Part shown: positions 1-9,218 of the stretch, in pieces | How positions within the stretch are numbered: the stretch's first letter is position 1 | Layout of the letters: every line of letters starts with the position of its first letter | NCBI GenBank assembly: GCA_019358835.1 | Contig: JAHHIH010000003.1 | Location: 310,001 to 374,000, forward strand | From: Tildeniella torsiva UHER 1998/13D | GTDB lineage: Bacteria > Cyanobacteriota > Cyanobacteriia > Phormidesmidales > Phormidesmidaceae | Length of the DNA: 64,000 bases | Direction of reading: 5' to 3' | Notes under the pieces: model-generated | Database searches by the model: none | Seen by the model: the letters and a program-made list of their open reading frames with translations, nothing else | What the model was told of the DNA's origin: nothing | Made by a program: the position numbers and the translations under genes

Positions 1-1077
1 CCCGAGATCCTCGTGTCGCCGCCAGTGTGGGAGCTGCCAAACGGGCCAGTGCCGCTACAGTCCACGTTTTACATCGATCGCCCGCCCCTGGAGACCCAAG
101 CTAAGACAGAACTGCTCAAACCGGGCAGCCTAATTCGCCTCAAGGCTCCGCGCCAGATGGGCAAAACCTCTCTAATGCGGCGACTGGTGGCCCATGGTCA
201 AGATCACCACATGCGCTGCGTGACCCTGAGCCTGCACCGAGCCGATCGCCAAATTTTTGCCGATCTAGACCTGTTTCTGCGCTGGTTTTGCGCCAACATT
301 GGTCACCAGCTGGGTCTAGAGCCAGACCTGAAACGCCGCTGGAATGGTGATATTGGCAGCAAGGTGAGCTGCACGGCCTACCTCGAAGACTACGTGCTGC
401 CCCTGGTGGATAGCCCTCTAGTCATCGCCCTCGATGAGGTCAACGAGCTATTTCAGTACCCCAGACTGTCGGCAGAATTTTTGCCGCTGCTGCGATCGTG
501 GTACGAAGACGCCCGCGAAATCGAAGCCTGGGGAGGCGTGCGCTGGATTCTCTCCCACGCTACGGAGGTGTATGTGCCGCTGCAACTGCACCAGTCGCCC
601 TTTAATGTGGGGCTGGCCCTGCGGCTACCCCCCTTTACCCTGGCCCAGGTGCAAGATTTGGCCTGCCGCCATCAGCTACCCTGGGCCGCAGGCCGGGACG
701 GTGCTCAGCGGCTAGGGGCGCTGTTGCAGGTAGTGAGCTGTCGGCCAGGGCTGGTGCGGCTGGCGCTCTACGCCCTGGCCCAGGGCGACCTTAGCCTAGA
801 GCAGCTGATCGAAGAAGCTCCCACCCAATCAGGCATCTACAGCGACCACCTGCGAGAATTGCTGGCCGCCCTGTACCCTCACCCTGACTTGCAGGCAGCC
901 TTTCGCTACGTCATCGAGTCGGCGGCACCCGTGGCCCTGGAGCCGATCGCCGCCTACCGGCTCGAAAGCTTGGGCCTAATTACCCTGAGCAAAAACCTGG
1001 CCACCCCCAGTTGCGAACTCTACCGTCAGTACTTTCTTCAGTTTCTACCCCCATCCTTGAGTTCGGCCTATGGTTGA
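1..1077 (+). CDS. AAA-like domain ATPase, 5' end outside window
   Basis: The reading frame is open from the first base, and a GTG at 13 is only the first in-window start. The product opens close to a P-loop: the motif PRQMGKTSLM lies about 50 residues in, and an acidic LVIALDEVNE stretch follows as a Walker B candidate. The segment GPVPLQSTFYIDRPP is the usual entry into the cyanobacterial AAA-like (AAA_35) ATPase module, which in full-length relatives follows an N-terminal helix-turn-helix-like domain, so the true start is probably upstream. The gene overlaps the next AAA-like gene by 8 bp, which suggests co-translation. These proteins are often fused to or encoded beside signalling or effector domains, but the substrate is unknown. 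Confidence 0.8.
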   Translation, partial: PEILVSPPVWELPNGPVPLQSTFYIDRPPLETQAKTELLKPGSLIRLKAPRQMGKTSLMRRLVAHGQDHHMRCVTLSLHRADRQIFADLDLFLRWFCANIGHQLGLEPDLKRRWNGDIGSKVSCTAYLEDYVLPLVDSPLVIALDEVNELFQYPRLSAEFLPLLRSWYEDAREIEAWGGVRWILSHATEVYVPLQLHQSPFNVGLALRLPPFTLAQVQDLACRHQLPWAAGRDGAQRLGALLQVVSCRPGLVRLALYALAQGDLSLEQLIEEAPTQSGIYSDHLRELLAALYPHPDLQAAFRYVIESAAPVALEPIAAYRLESLGLITLSKNLATPSCELYRQYFLQFLPPSLSSAYG

Positions 1078-2503
1078 GTACCGGGTGGGGGGTAGCCTCG
1101 CCGCCGATGACCCAACCTATATCGAGCGCGAGGCCGATCGCACCCTCTACCGATCGCTAATCCAGGGCGAGCTGTGCTACGTGCTCACCTCGCGGCAGAT
1201 GGGCAAGTCGAGTCTGCGGCTGCGTACCCGCCAGCGGCTAGAGACCGAGGGCATGGGGCGCTGCGCTGCGATCGACCTCACCCGCATTGGCAGTCAGCAG
1301 ATTACCCCCGAGCAGTGGTACCTGGGTCTGGCCTTTGACCTGCGGCGCAAGTTTGGTCTGCCCGACGGGGTTGATTTGCCGACCTGGTGGCAGGGGCTAG
1401 GGCCGCTGCCGCCCGCGCAAAAACTGAGCTACTGGATCGAAACCGTGCTACTCGTCACCCAGCCCGACCAGCCGCTGTTCATTTTTTTAGACGAAATCGA
1501 CAGCGTGAAGGGGCTGAGCTTTGGGGTAGGGGATTTTTTTGGGCTGGTGCGCTTTTGCTACAACCAGCGGGCCGAGAACCCCGCCTACCGCCGCCTCAAC
1601 TGGGCCATATTTGGGGTGGCCACCCCCCACGACCTGGTGACGGAGGCGCACCAAACGCCGTTCAACATTGGCCGGGCGATTTCCCTAGCGGGCTTTACGC
1701 CGAATGAGGCCTCTCCCCTAGCGGCGGGGCTGGTGGGTCTGGCGGAGCGACCCGAGCAGGTGCTGGCTGCGGTGCTGCACTGGACTGGGGGACAGCCCTT
1801 TTTGACCCAAAAGCTCTGCGATTTGATTCAGACGGCCCATCGGAACAAGCCCCTCGCAGCGGGGACCGAGGGGAATCGGGTGGAAGCGTTGGTGCGATCG
1901 CGCCTGATCCACCACTGGGAAGCCCAGGATGACCCCGAACACCTGCGCACCATTCGCGATCGCCTAGTCGCTAACGAGCTGCGATCGGGTCGCTTGCTCA
2001 GCCTGCACCAGCGGATTCTCACTACAGGTAATATTCCCGCTGACGGCAGCCCAGACCAAGCTGAGCTAAAGCTGTCGGGCATTGCGATCGCCCGCAACGG
2101 TCACCTCCAGATCGCCAACCCCATCTACGCCCAAGTTTTCAACCCCGCTTGGGTCAACCAATGCCTTGCCCAGCAGCGGCCCTATGCCGTCATGCTGCAA
2201 GCCTGGGTCGCCTCTGACTTTCAAGACGACTCGCGTCTGCTCATGGGCCAGGCATTGCAAGATGCCCTGCACTGGGCTGCCGACAAAAGCCTCAGCGATC
2301 TCGACTACCGCTACCTCTCCGCCAGCCAAGAATGGGATGCCAAAATGGTGCGTCTGGAGCTAGAAGCTAAAAACCAGGCCAACCGCATGCTAGCCGAGTC
2401 TCAGCGCAAGGCCAATCAGATTATCTGGTTTAGCTACCTCAGCCTGGGCACCTGCCTGGCGATTTCCCTGGTAGCGCTGCTGATCAGTCTGCTCAGATCC
2501 TAG
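1070..2503 (+). CDS. AAA-like domain ATPase with C-terminal membrane anchor
   Basis: This 477-residue protein starts with the AAA-like signature (VGGSLAADDPTYIEREAD, then the P-loop SRQMGKSSLR near residue 45) and a Walker B-like LFIFLDEID near residue 140. The last 25 residues form one hydrophobic segment (IIWFSYLSLGTCLAISLVAL), preceded by a charged helix, so the ATPase is probably anchored to the inner side of a membrane by its C-terminus. Relatives often carry WD40 repeats at this position; none are present. The ATG lies inside the end of the preceding AAA-like gene. The two are paralogous, and a two-ATPase signalling unit is inferred. The function is unknown. Confidence 0.8.
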   Translation: MVEYRVGGSLAADDPTYIEREADRTLYRSLIQGELCYVLTSRQMGKSSLRLRTRQRLETEGMGRCAAIDLTRIGSQQITPEQWYLGLAFDLRRKFGLPDGVDLPTWWQGLGPLPPAQKLSYWIETVLLVTQPDQPLFIFLDEIDSVKGLSFGVGDFFGLVRFCYNQRAENPAYRRLNWAIFGVATPHDLVTEAHQTPFNIGRAISLAGFTPNEASPLAAGLVGLAERPEQVLAAVLHWTGGQPFLTQKLCDLIQTAHRNKPLAAGTEGNRVEALVRSRLIHHWEAQDDPEHLRTIRDRLVANELRSGRLLSLHQRILTTGNIPADGSPDQAELKLSGIAIARNGHLQIANPIYAQVFNPAWVNQCLAQQRPYAVMLQAWVASDFQDDSRLLMGQALQDALHWAADKSLSDLDYRYLSASQEWDAKMVRLELEAKNQANRMLAESQRKANQIIWFSYLSLGTCLAISLVALLISLLRS

Positions 2504-2564
2504 GTGGTTTTGGATTTGCGATTTTGGAGTGGGACACCTGAAAAGCACGAGTCAAGGACTCAGC

Positions 2565-2604
2565 AGCAGATTTCCCCAGGGAACAGTTGTCTGGGGAATC
2601 TGCT
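2565..2604 (+). terminator. Hairpin after the AAA-like gene pair
   Basis: A 13-bp inverted repeat (AGCAGATTTCCCCA with TGGGGAATCTGCT) sits 62 bp after the stop of the second ATPase gene and is followed by a short TTT. It probably terminates the AAA-like transcript. The T-run is weak. The remaining bases to 2755 hold nothing I recognise. Confidence 0.5.
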
Positions 2605-2755
2605 TTGAAGACCCTAGGAGCAGCGAGGATGAATGAGGGCGATCGCACCGCCATAGCAGATGAAGCCTGGGTTATGGCAGCTCAAAATGCCAGGATTCCA
2701 GCCTATTGGGCATTTTCCCCATTTTTCGCTCTTCTATTTTTGTTCTTTTGCGATG

Positions 2756-3415
2756 TCACCCCCGCCGATAGCGCTGGGCATAGTCAGGAATCGCGACTTC
2801 TGGCGAGCACTGGGGATCGGCAACAGCAGCGGCGGCAGTGACCGCCAGGGGAATTTCCCCCGCCCAGACCGACAGGGCATAGTCGGCGGCAGCATCGAGG
2901 GGTGGGCCGCTGCGCACCTTGACCGAGGCCTCAGCAATGGGCAGGGCCAGCACCAGGGTACCCGCGAGTTCTGGGTCGGTGGGCGGGCGCACGTCATCCC
3001 ACCGACCGGGTACAACATGGTCGGTAAAGGCTTTGAGCGCCGTCAGCTTTTCGTCGGCATTGTCTACTCGGATGGCGGTGCCAAACAGCACCACCGAGCG
3101 GTAGTTCATGGAGTGGTGAAAGGCCGATCGCGCCAGCACCAGCCCGTCGAGCAGGGTGACGGTAAGGCAAACCTCCACCCCTTGATCCAGCGTGGTCAAC
3201 AGGCGGCTGGCTGGGGAGCCGTGAATGTAGACGCGATCGCCCAGGCGACCGTAGGCGGTGGGGATGACAAAGGGTTGCCCTTGGGCGACAAAGCCCAGGT
3301 GACAGACTAGCCCTTCGTCGAGAATGGCGTGAACTTGGGGGCGATCGTAGCTGGCGCGCTGGGGGAGGCGCTTGACTTGGGTGCGGGGGGTGGGGGAGAG
3401 GGATTCTGGGGACAT
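2756..3415 (-). CDS. Pyridoxamine 5'-phosphate oxidase-family flavin-binding protein
   Basis: The 219-residue product resembles the split-barrel FMN-binding family annotated as PNPOx-like or NimA-like. The region RASYDRPQVHAILDEGLVCH opens the barrel, and PFVIPTAYGRLGDRVYIHGS and the FHHSMNYRSVVLFGTA strand match family blocks. Members bind FMN or a related cofactor and reduce small molecules; the substrate here cannot be told. It is the last of three same-strand genes (GNAT, transglutaminase-like, this one), separated from the previous gene by a 53-bp G-rich tract. The length is normal for the family. Confidence 0.8.
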   Translation of the reverse strand: MSPESLSPTPRTQVKRLPQRASYDRPQVHAILDEGLVCHLGFVAQGQPFVIPTAYGRLGDRVYIHGSPASRLLTTLDQGVEVCLTVTLLDGLVLARSAFHHSMNYRSVVLFGTAIRVDNADEKLTALKAFTDHVVPGRWDDVRPPTDPELAGTLVLALPIAEASVKVRSGPPLDAAADYALSVWAGEIPLAVTAAAAVADPQCSPEVAIPDYAQRYRRG

Positions 3416-3424
3416 AGGAGTGGA

Positions 3425-3468
3425 TGGGTAAGGGGGTAAGGGAGTAGGGGTAGGGGGTGGGGGGTGAG
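3425..3468. repeat. G-rich simple repeat (GGGTAAGGGGG type)
   Basis: The plus strand is a run of GGGTA/GGGGTAGGGG units between two minus-strand genes, with more than four runs of three or more G. Similar low-complexity tracts occur near 43340-43400 and, as C-rich DNA, near 32996-33030. Tracts of this kind could form G-quadruplexes. I see no further function. Confidence 0.5.
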
Positions 3469-4104
3469 CTACAGGGCAGCGGGTAAGTGGGCAAGTAGGT
3501 TGGCGGCGGTGGGATGGGTTTGGAGGGCGGTGACGACTAGAGGGTGGGGTTGGGTGTAAAGGGTGGGGTAGTCAACTTCGCCGAGGTGGGGGCGAATGGG
3601 GAAGGCGAGCTGTTCTCGATGGTCGAAGACCATCCCTAACGGGTCATCGCCGTTAAACTCGGCCTGCACCCCAGGTTTGTTGCCCCGCGCATCGAGCCGC
3701 ATCCAGCGGTCTAGCTCGGATAAGTAAACGGCGTTGAGTCCATGGAGGGTGTAGCGGGTGGGCCGGGCATCGTCAAAGACGAGACGCTGGTAGCAAAACC
3801 CGGTGGGGATGCCGCAGCGGCGCAGCAGGGCCGCTAGCAGATGAGCTTTGGCAAAGCAGAATCCGTGGCCCTGGGCCAGCACCTCGGAGGCAGAGCAGGT
3901 GACGGGAACAGCCTGGATGTCGCAGGTGTGGGCGATCGCATCGCGCACCCACTCGTAGACAATCTTGACTTGTGCCATGGGGGAAGAGGCCGTTGCAGTG
4001 AGCGATCGCGCCAGGGCATCAATGGCGGGATGATCGGAATCCACGACCGCTGAGGGCGCGAGATAGTCCGCGATAGAGGCCGATTCTGGGGTCAACGAAA
4101 CCAC
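3469..4104 (-). CDS. Transglutaminase-like cysteine protease-fold protein
   Basis: This 211-residue protein has the transglutaminase-like core with a complete candidate triad: Cys in GHGFCFAKAHLLAALL, His in YTLHGLNAVYL and Asp in MRLDARGNK. Family members act as peptidases or amidases or in transpeptidation; the substrate is unknown, and the absence of a signal peptide suggests a cytoplasmic site. Translation starts at a GTG that shares one base with the TAG stop of the upstream GNAT gene (TAGTG), so the two are translationally coupled. Confidence 0.78.
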   Translation of the reverse strand: MVSLTPESASIADYLAPSAVVDSDHPAIDALARSLTATASSPMAQVKIVYEWVRDAIAHTCDIQAVPVTCSASEVLAQGHGFCFAKAHLLAALLRRCGIPTGFCYQRLVFDDARPTRYTLHGLNAVYLSELDRWMRLDARGNKPGVQAEFNGDDPLGMVFDHREQLAFPIRPHLGEVDYPTLYTQPHPLVVTALQTHPTAANLLAHLPAAL

Positions 4105-4625
4105 TATGAGACCTCCTGGGACGTGAAATTGAGTTCCATCAGGTTGCTCTCGCTAAAGCCCAGCTTTTGGTAGAGCGATCGCGCCTTAGGGGCCGCATTG
4201 AGCACAACTTTGGTGCAGCCAATGCCCTGGAGATACTCCACCATCAGCTGGGTCAGCTGAGTTGCAACACCCTGGTTGCGGTAGGCAGGCTCTACATAGA
4301 CACCCCAGATGTAGCCGTACTGGCGATGGTCGAAGGACACAATCCAGGGATAGAGCCCGGCAAAGCGCTGGCCACTGACTGAGCCCACAATGTTTCCCTC
4401 AGCCTCAGCGACAAAGGCCTGGTAATTCAGGGTGCGCCGGGCCTGATCGATAAACTCTAGTCCCAGGGTTTGCCAATCTGGTTGAATGTGGTTTTCATCC
4501 ACGCCTAAGTCGAGCCACATGCGGTAGAAATGCTGGGCAATCGCCGAATCTTCCTCGGGGGTGCCGGGGCGAAAGATCAGGGAAGCAGGGACAACCATAG
4601 CTGGGTTCAAACTCTGAGTAACCAT
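4104..4625 (-). CDS. GNAT-family N-acetyltransferase
   Basis: The 173-residue protein has the GNAT layout: motif A at YIWGVYVEPAYRNQGVATQL (acetyl-CoA pyrophosphate loop, R/Q-x-x-G-x-A type) and motif B with LNAAPKARSLYQKLGF near the C-terminus. It transfers an acetyl group to an amine substrate that cannot be assigned. It is first of a three-gene minus-strand unit and overlaps the next gene by one base. It is divergent from the MocR-type regulator gene at 4735, and the 109-bp gap should hold both promoters, so control by that regulator is possible. Confidence 0.85.
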   Translation of the reverse strand: MVTQSLNPAMVVPASLIFRPGTPEEDSAIAQHFYRMWLDLGVDENHIQPDWQTLGLEFIDQARRTLNYQAFVAEAEGNIVGSVSGQRFAGLYPWIVSFDHRQYGYIWGVYVEPAYRNQGVATQLTQLMVEYLQGIGCTKVVLNAAPKARSLYQKLGFSESNLMELNFTSQEVS

Positions 4626-4734
4626 CTAAAACCTCCGTCGTGACCTAGCATAGACAGAGGATTGGAGCGCCACAAGAGCCAATTTTGGCCAAACTAACCA
4701 GTCCACTTTGACTGTTCCCCACGGGTTCACCCGA

Positions 4735-6192
4735 ATGGATTTTGCCATTGCCCTTGACCCCCAAAGCTCCGTGCCTGTCTACCAGCAGATCTACGCCGCT
4801 CTGCGGGCCGGGATTCTCAAGGGGCGATTGGCCCCTCGCCAGCGCTTGCCCTCGACCCGCGCCCTGGCCCAGAGTCTAGGAGTATCGCGGGCCACGGTGA
4901 CCCAGAGCTATGATCAACTGCTGAGCGAGGGCTATCTGCAAACGGTGAAGGGCTCTGGCACCTACGTCTGCGACCAGCTGCCCGACGACCTGCTGCGATC
5001 GCCTCCCTTAACCACTGTCCCCGCTGGGCCAAGCCCCGCCGTGCCGCTGTCGGCCTACGGTCGTCGTTTAGAACAAATTGACCCTGGCCCCAGCCCCGAA
5101 CCCGCTGTGCCCCTGAGCTTTCGCTATGGCCGCCCAGCGCTGGATCGCTTTCCGTTAGAGCTGTGGCGGCAGCTGCTGTCTCGCCACTGTCGCCACACCG
5201 AATGGCTCGACTACGCGACCAATCCCCTAGGGTATGGGCCGCTGCGAGAGGCGATCGCAACCTACCTGGCCCAGGCCCGCGCCGTGCACTGCCACCCCGA
5301 TCAAATTTTGATTACTAACGGCACCCAGCAGGCACTTTCCCTCGCTACGCGCTTGCTGCTGTCGCCCGGCGACCGGGTGGCCTTAGAAGAACCCAGCTAC
5401 CTCAGCGCTCGCCGCGTTTTGGCCAGCCAGGGGGCTACGTTGTGCCCAATTCCGGTGGATGCGGCGGGCATGGATGTGGCGGCCCTGGCGGCTACGCCCG
5501 GCCCGATTCGCTTGGTGTATGTTACCCCGTCGCACCAGTTTCCGACCGGGGCGGTGCTGTCTCTGCCGCGCCGGTTGGCCCTGCTGGCCTGGGCAGAGCA
5601 AACCGGCAGCCTGATTTTTGAAGACGACTACGACAGCGAATACCGCTACGGTGGTCGCCCGATTCCGGCACTGCAAGGCTTGGGGGATGGGCAGTCGGTG
5701 CTGTACGTGGGCACGTTTTCGAAGGTGCTGTTTCCGTCGCTGCGGGTGGGCTATATGGTGCTGCCTCCGGCCCTGGTGGCGGTGTTTAGTCGCGCTAAGT
5801 GGCTGGCCGATCGCCAGGGGCCGACCCTAGAGCAGGCGGTGCTGGCCGATTTCATCACCGAAGGGCATCTGGAGCGCCACATTCGCCGCATGCGAGGCAT
5901 CTACGACCGGCGACGGCAGAAGCTGGTCGCGGCTCTGGGCAAGCACTGGGGCGATCGCGCCATGCTGCTGGGCGAAAACGCTGGGCTGCACGTGATGGTG
6001 CGCTTTGCGACCGAGATTCCCGACGACCTGCTGATGGCGAAAGCCGCCGAGGTGGGTGTCGGGCTGATTGCCGCCAGCCCCCAGTACCTTAGCCCCAGCC
6101 CAGGGCACGAGTTTATTTTTAGCTACACCGAGCTAGAGGAGGATGCGATCGCCCTGGGCCTCGAACGCCTAGCCACCCTGAACCTGATCTAG
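4735..6192 (+). CDS. MocR/PdxR-type GntR regulator with aminotransferase domain
   Basis: The N-terminal 70 residues are a GntR winged helix (PVYQQIYAALRAGILKGRL, then RLPSTRALAQSLGVSRATV). A linker and a fold-type I aminotransferase domain follow, with the PLP-binding lysine expected in VGTFSKVLFPSLRVGYMV. MocR proteins use PLP or an amino-PLP adduct as ligand to control nearby genes, usually in vitamin B6 or amino-compound metabolism. The frame extends to a TTG at 4708, but the ATG at 4735 (MDFAIALDPQSSVPVYQQ) fits the family start better. The divergent GNAT operon is a natural target. The length is normal. Confidence 0.88.
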   Translation: MDFAIALDPQSSVPVYQQIYAALRAGILKGRLAPRQRLPSTRALAQSLGVSRATVTQSYDQLLSEGYLQTVKGSGTYVCDQLPDDLLRSPPLTTVPAGPSPAVPLSAYGRRLEQIDPGPSPEPAVPLSFRYGRPALDRFPLELWRQLLSRHCRHTEWLDYATNPLGYGPLREAIATYLAQARAVHCHPDQILITNGTQQALSLATRLLLSPGDRVALEEPSYLSARRVLASQGATLCPIPVDAAGMDVAALAATPGPIRLVYVTPSHQFPTGAVLSLPRRLALLAWAEQTGSLIFEDDYDSEYRYGGRPIPALQGLGDGQSVLYVGTFSKVLFPSLRVGYMVLPPALVAVFSRAKWLADRQGPTLEQAVLADFITEGHLERHIRRMRGIYDRRRQKLVAALGKHWGDRAMLLGENAGLHVMVRFATEIPDDLLMAKAAEVGVGLIAASPQYLSPSPGHEFIFSYTELEEDAIALGLERLATLNLI

Positions 6193-6200
6193 CCCCTGAC

Positions 6201-6971
6201 CTACTCCTCGTAGATCATTTTGCGGCCCATGCCGCCATCGATCACGATATTCTGCCCCGTGATAAACCCGGCTTTATTCGATAGCAAAAAGTAGGCCATT
6301 TCTGCAATGTCTTGGGCTTGACCCACCCGCCCGACCGGGTGCTGAGCGTGGTCAGTGGGGCTCAGGTGCGACTCCTGGGGGGGATGTTTCAGGGCACTGA
6401 CATCAATCCAGCCGGGGCTGATGCAGTTGACGCGAATGGCCGGGCCAAGGCTCATAGCCAGGGCGTGGGTCAGCGCCACGATGCCCCCTTTGGATGCGGC
6501 ATAGGCTTCGGAATCGGGTTCCGACTGAAGGGCGCGAACCGAGGAAATGTTGACGATCGCACCCTGGGCCGCGCGCAGATGACGAACGGCGTGTTTCACC
6601 ATCAGAAAGTATCCCGTCAGGTTGGTGCTAATCCAGCGATTCCAGTCTTCCAGAGTCAAGTCTTCGACGGGGCCGCTGTAGGGGTGGGCAATGCCAGCAT
6701 TGTTAATCAGTCCGTTGAGCTGGCCAAAGCGATCGAGGGTCGCCGCGACACAGCGCCCAACATCGCTCTCCTGAGCCACATCACAGGGCACAAAGATAAA
6801 TGATTCGCGAAACTGGGGCAGGGTTTCGGGAAGGGCGGCACCGGCAGCTTCGTTGACGTCGGCGATCGCAACGCGCCAACCCTGATTGAGCAGGAATTGG
6901 GTGATGCCAAGGCCAATTCCTTGGGCACCCCCGGTTACCAGAGCTACGGGGGGCTGATCGACCTGACTCAT
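6201..6971 (-). CDS. SDR-family NAD(P)-dependent oxidoreductase
   Basis: The classical short-chain dehydrogenase features are present: the TGGAQGIG nucleotide-binding loop at residues 14-21, NNAG near residue 90, catalytic Ser in IVNISSVRA and the YAASK catalytic pair. The C-terminus INIVIDGGMGRKM-like block (QNIVIDGGMGRKM) is typical of the FabG/glucose-dehydrogenase-like group. The protein reduces or oxidises a carbonyl/hydroxyl substrate that cannot be specified. It is convergent with the MocR-type gene, ending 9 bp from it. The 256-residue length is normal. Confidence 0.88.
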   Translation of the reverse strand: MSQVDQPPVALVTGGAQGIGLGITQFLLNQGWRVAIADVNEAAGAALPETLPQFRESFIFVPCDVAQESDVGRCVAATLDRFGQLNGLINNAGIAHPYSGPVEDLTLEDWNRWISTNLTGYFLMVKHAVRHLRAAQGAIVNISSVRALQSEPDSEAYAASKGGIVALTHALAMSLGPAIRVNCISPGWIDVSALKHPPQESHLSPTDHAQHPVGRVGQAQDIAEMAYFLLSNKAGFITGQNIVIDGGMGRKMIYEE

Positions 6972-7059
6972 CGGTGCACCTCAGAAGGATTCGGTGAGGA
7001 CACTGGGCAATCTAGGGTGTCCCTCCGCCCAGACAGTGGCCCTCACTGTAACAAACCCT

Positions 7060-7410
7060 ATGCCCCGGAAAACCGCTCTAATGGTTCTTTTTATCGCGAC
7101 AGTTCTGTTGATCGTCGGGGCTATGGCCGGGTTTATGCCCGCGATCATGACGCCGATGATATTTGATGACCCCAAGGCTCTCGAAAGCCCTGCCGCGGTG
7201 ACCCTGGCGATCAGTGTTGCCACCTTTCCTATTGTTTGTATGGTGGCGGTGCTGCTGAGCTGGCTGGTGTTTCTGCTGCCGGTGTTTGCCAATTTGCCCT
7301 ATCGCTACTTGCTGGCCTGCGGGTTCACCGCCCTTCCTTTGATCAATCTAACCACTGCGGCAGCCGCCCTAAGCTGGATTTTCTATTTCAACGACGGCCT
7401 TTTTTGGTAA
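7060..7410 (+). CDS. Small integral membrane protein, hypothetical
   Basis: Three hydrophobic segments (LMVLFIATVLLIVGAMAGF, AISVATFPIVCMVAVLLSWL, LLACGFTALPLINLTTAAAA) fill most of the 116 residues. The upstream in-frame GTG at 6994 would add an uncharged, non-membrane leader, so I chose the ATG at 7060, which begins MPRKTALM. I do not recognise a family. It stands alone between a divergent SDR gene and a convergent ABC exporter gene. Confidence 0.65.
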   Translation: MPRKTALMVLFIATVLLIVGAMAGFMPAIMTPMIFDDPKALESPAAVTLAISVATFPIVCMVAVLLSWLVFLLPVFANLPYRYLLACGFTALPLINLTTAAAALSWIFYFNDGLFW

Positions 7411-7445
7411 GTCTGAGTGAGGACAGCCCAAAACACCAGAGCCCC

Positions 7446-9218
7446 TCAGTCAGTGCCCAACTGCAAGCTGTAGAGGTTGGCGTAGATGCCTTGGCGGGCC
7501 ATCAACTCCGCATGGGTGCCCTGCTCGACAATATCGCCCTGCTGAATCACCAGCACCTGGTCGGCCTGGGTGACAGTGCTGAGGCGGTGGGCAATCACAA
7601 AGCTGGTGCGATTGTGCAGGAGGCGGGCGATCGCCTCCTGCACCAGCCCCTCAGTGCGCGTATCAATGCTGCTGGTGGCCTCATCGAGCAGCAAAATGCG
7701 CGGGTCAATTAGCACCGCACGGGCAATGCTCACTAGCTGCCGCTGCCCCTGGCTTAGGGGTGCGCCGCGCTCTCCCAGTCGGGTGCTATAGCCCTGGGGC
7801 AGCGAGGTGATGAACTCATGCACATTTGCCGCCTGGGCCGCCGCCTCAATGTCAGCCTGGCTGGCGTAGGGGGCACCAAAGGCAATGTTTTCGGCCACGG
7901 TGCCCGTGAAGAGTAAATTATCTTGCAGCACAATGCCAATCTGGCGGCGCAGGCTTGCCTGGGTGACACCGCGCACATCCACCCCGTCGATGCGCACCGC
8001 CCCTTCCGACACATCGTAAAACCGCATAATCAGGTTGATGATCGTGCTCTTGCCCGCCCCGGTTGGCCCCACCAGAGCCACCATCTGCCCCGGCTGGGCG
8101 CAGAGGTTGACCTCCTTTAGCACCCGCTGGTTGGGGGTGTAGCCAAAGCCCACCGACTCAAACCGCACCTCGCCTTTGATCGGGGGCATCTCGGTGGCGT
8201 TGAGGGCATCTTGCAGGGTAGCGGGTTCGTCAAGCAGTAGAAAGATGCGGTCTAGCCCCGCCAGCGCCGACTGAGCCTGGGTGTAGAACTGACTGAGAAT
8301 CTGGATGGGGCGAAAGAACTGCTGCACATAGAGCACAAAGGCCGTCACGGTGCCCACCGTCATCACCCCCGTCACCGCCAGATAGCCGCCGTAGGCCGTC
8401 ACTCCAGCCGTGGCCAGGGTATTGAGCAGGTCGATGGAGGGCAAAAACGCCGCCGTTACCGCGACCGCCTGCACATTGGCCTTGCGGTTCGCCGCGTTGA
8501 GGCTGTCAAACTCTTCGATGTTGAGTTGGGTGCGGTTGAAGGCCTGGGCCTCGCGCACGCTGCCAATGTCTTCTTCGAGCTTGGCCGACAGATCGCCAAT
8601 GGTTTGCCGGGTGAGGCGAAAGCGGCTTCTCGCCCAGCGGGAGAAAAACCCGGTGGTAAAAATCATCAGCGGCACCACCAGATTGCTCAGCAGCCCCAGC
8701 TGCAAATTAATTGACAGCATGGCGATGATGATGCCCACCAGGCTAAAGGTCTGGCCCAGCACCTGGGGGATGGTGAGGCCAAAGGCCTGATTCACCGTAT
8801 TCACGTCGTTGAGCAGACGACTCATCAGGTCGCCCGCCTCGCTGCGATCGAAAAAGCTCACCGGCAGGCTTTGAATTTTGTCGAAAATATCCTGCCGCAG
8901 CTGCCCCAGTAGCCGCTGCACGATCGCCCCCATCCGCCAGATCTGCCCTCGAATCGCCCATACCCCGACGAGATAAATCACCGTCAGGGCTACCAGCATC
9001 CACAGCAGCCCCGGCAAGTTGCCCTGCAAAATCAGGTTGTCGATCGCCCAGCCAATCAGCAGCGGCCCGATCGCCTGGGTCGTCGCCCCAATGGCAACCA
9101 GCAGCAATGCGATCGGTAGGTCTTGCCGGTAGGGCGCAAAGTATCGCAAGAACCGCCCCATGGTCGAGAGCTTGGGCTTAGCGTCGAGTGGGGACTGAGC
9201 GGCTGTAGCAAGAGTCAT
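7446..9218 (-). CDS. ABC exporter, fused permease/ATPase (MsbA/MdlB-like)
   Basis: The 590-residue half-transporter has an N-terminal six-helix ABC type IV exporter domain (about residues 30-310) and a C-terminal nucleotide-binding domain. The latter has Walker A GPTGAGKST, signature LSQGQRQ, Walker B ILLLDEATS with the catalytic glutamate, and the H-loop IAHRLST. It would export a lipid, peptide or drug from the cytoplasm as a homo- or heterodimer. The ATG overlaps the TGA of the upstream HicB-like gene by one base, so the two are cotranscribed. A second ABC exporter lies at 13438-15381. Confidence 0.92.
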   Translation of the reverse strand: MTLATAAQSPLDAKPKLSTMGRFLRYFAPYRQDLPIALLLVAIGATTQAIGPLLIGWAIDNLILQGNLPGLLWMLVALTVIYLVGVWAIRGQIWRMGAIVQRLLGQLRQDIFDKIQSLPVSFFDRSEAGDLMSRLLNDVNTVNQAFGLTIPQVLGQTFSLVGIIIAMLSINLQLGLLSNLVVPLMIFTTGFFSRWARSRFRLTRQTIGDLSAKLEEDIGSVREAQAFNRTQLNIEEFDSLNAANRKANVQAVAVTAAFLPSIDLLNTLATAGVTAYGGYLAVTGVMTVGTVTAFVLYVQQFFRPIQILSQFYTQAQSALAGLDRIFLLLDEPATLQDALNATEMPPIKGEVRFESVGFGYTPNQRVLKEVNLCAQPGQMVALVGPTGAGKSTIINLIMRFYDVSEGAVRIDGVDVRGVTQASLRRQIGIVLQDNLLFTGTVAENIAFGAPYASQADIEAAAQAANVHEFITSLPQGYSTRLGERGAPLSQGQRQLVSIARAVLIDPRILLLDEATSSIDTRTEGLVQEAIARLLHNRTSFVIAHRLSTVTQADQVLVIQQGDIVEQGTHAELMARQGIYANLYSLQLGTD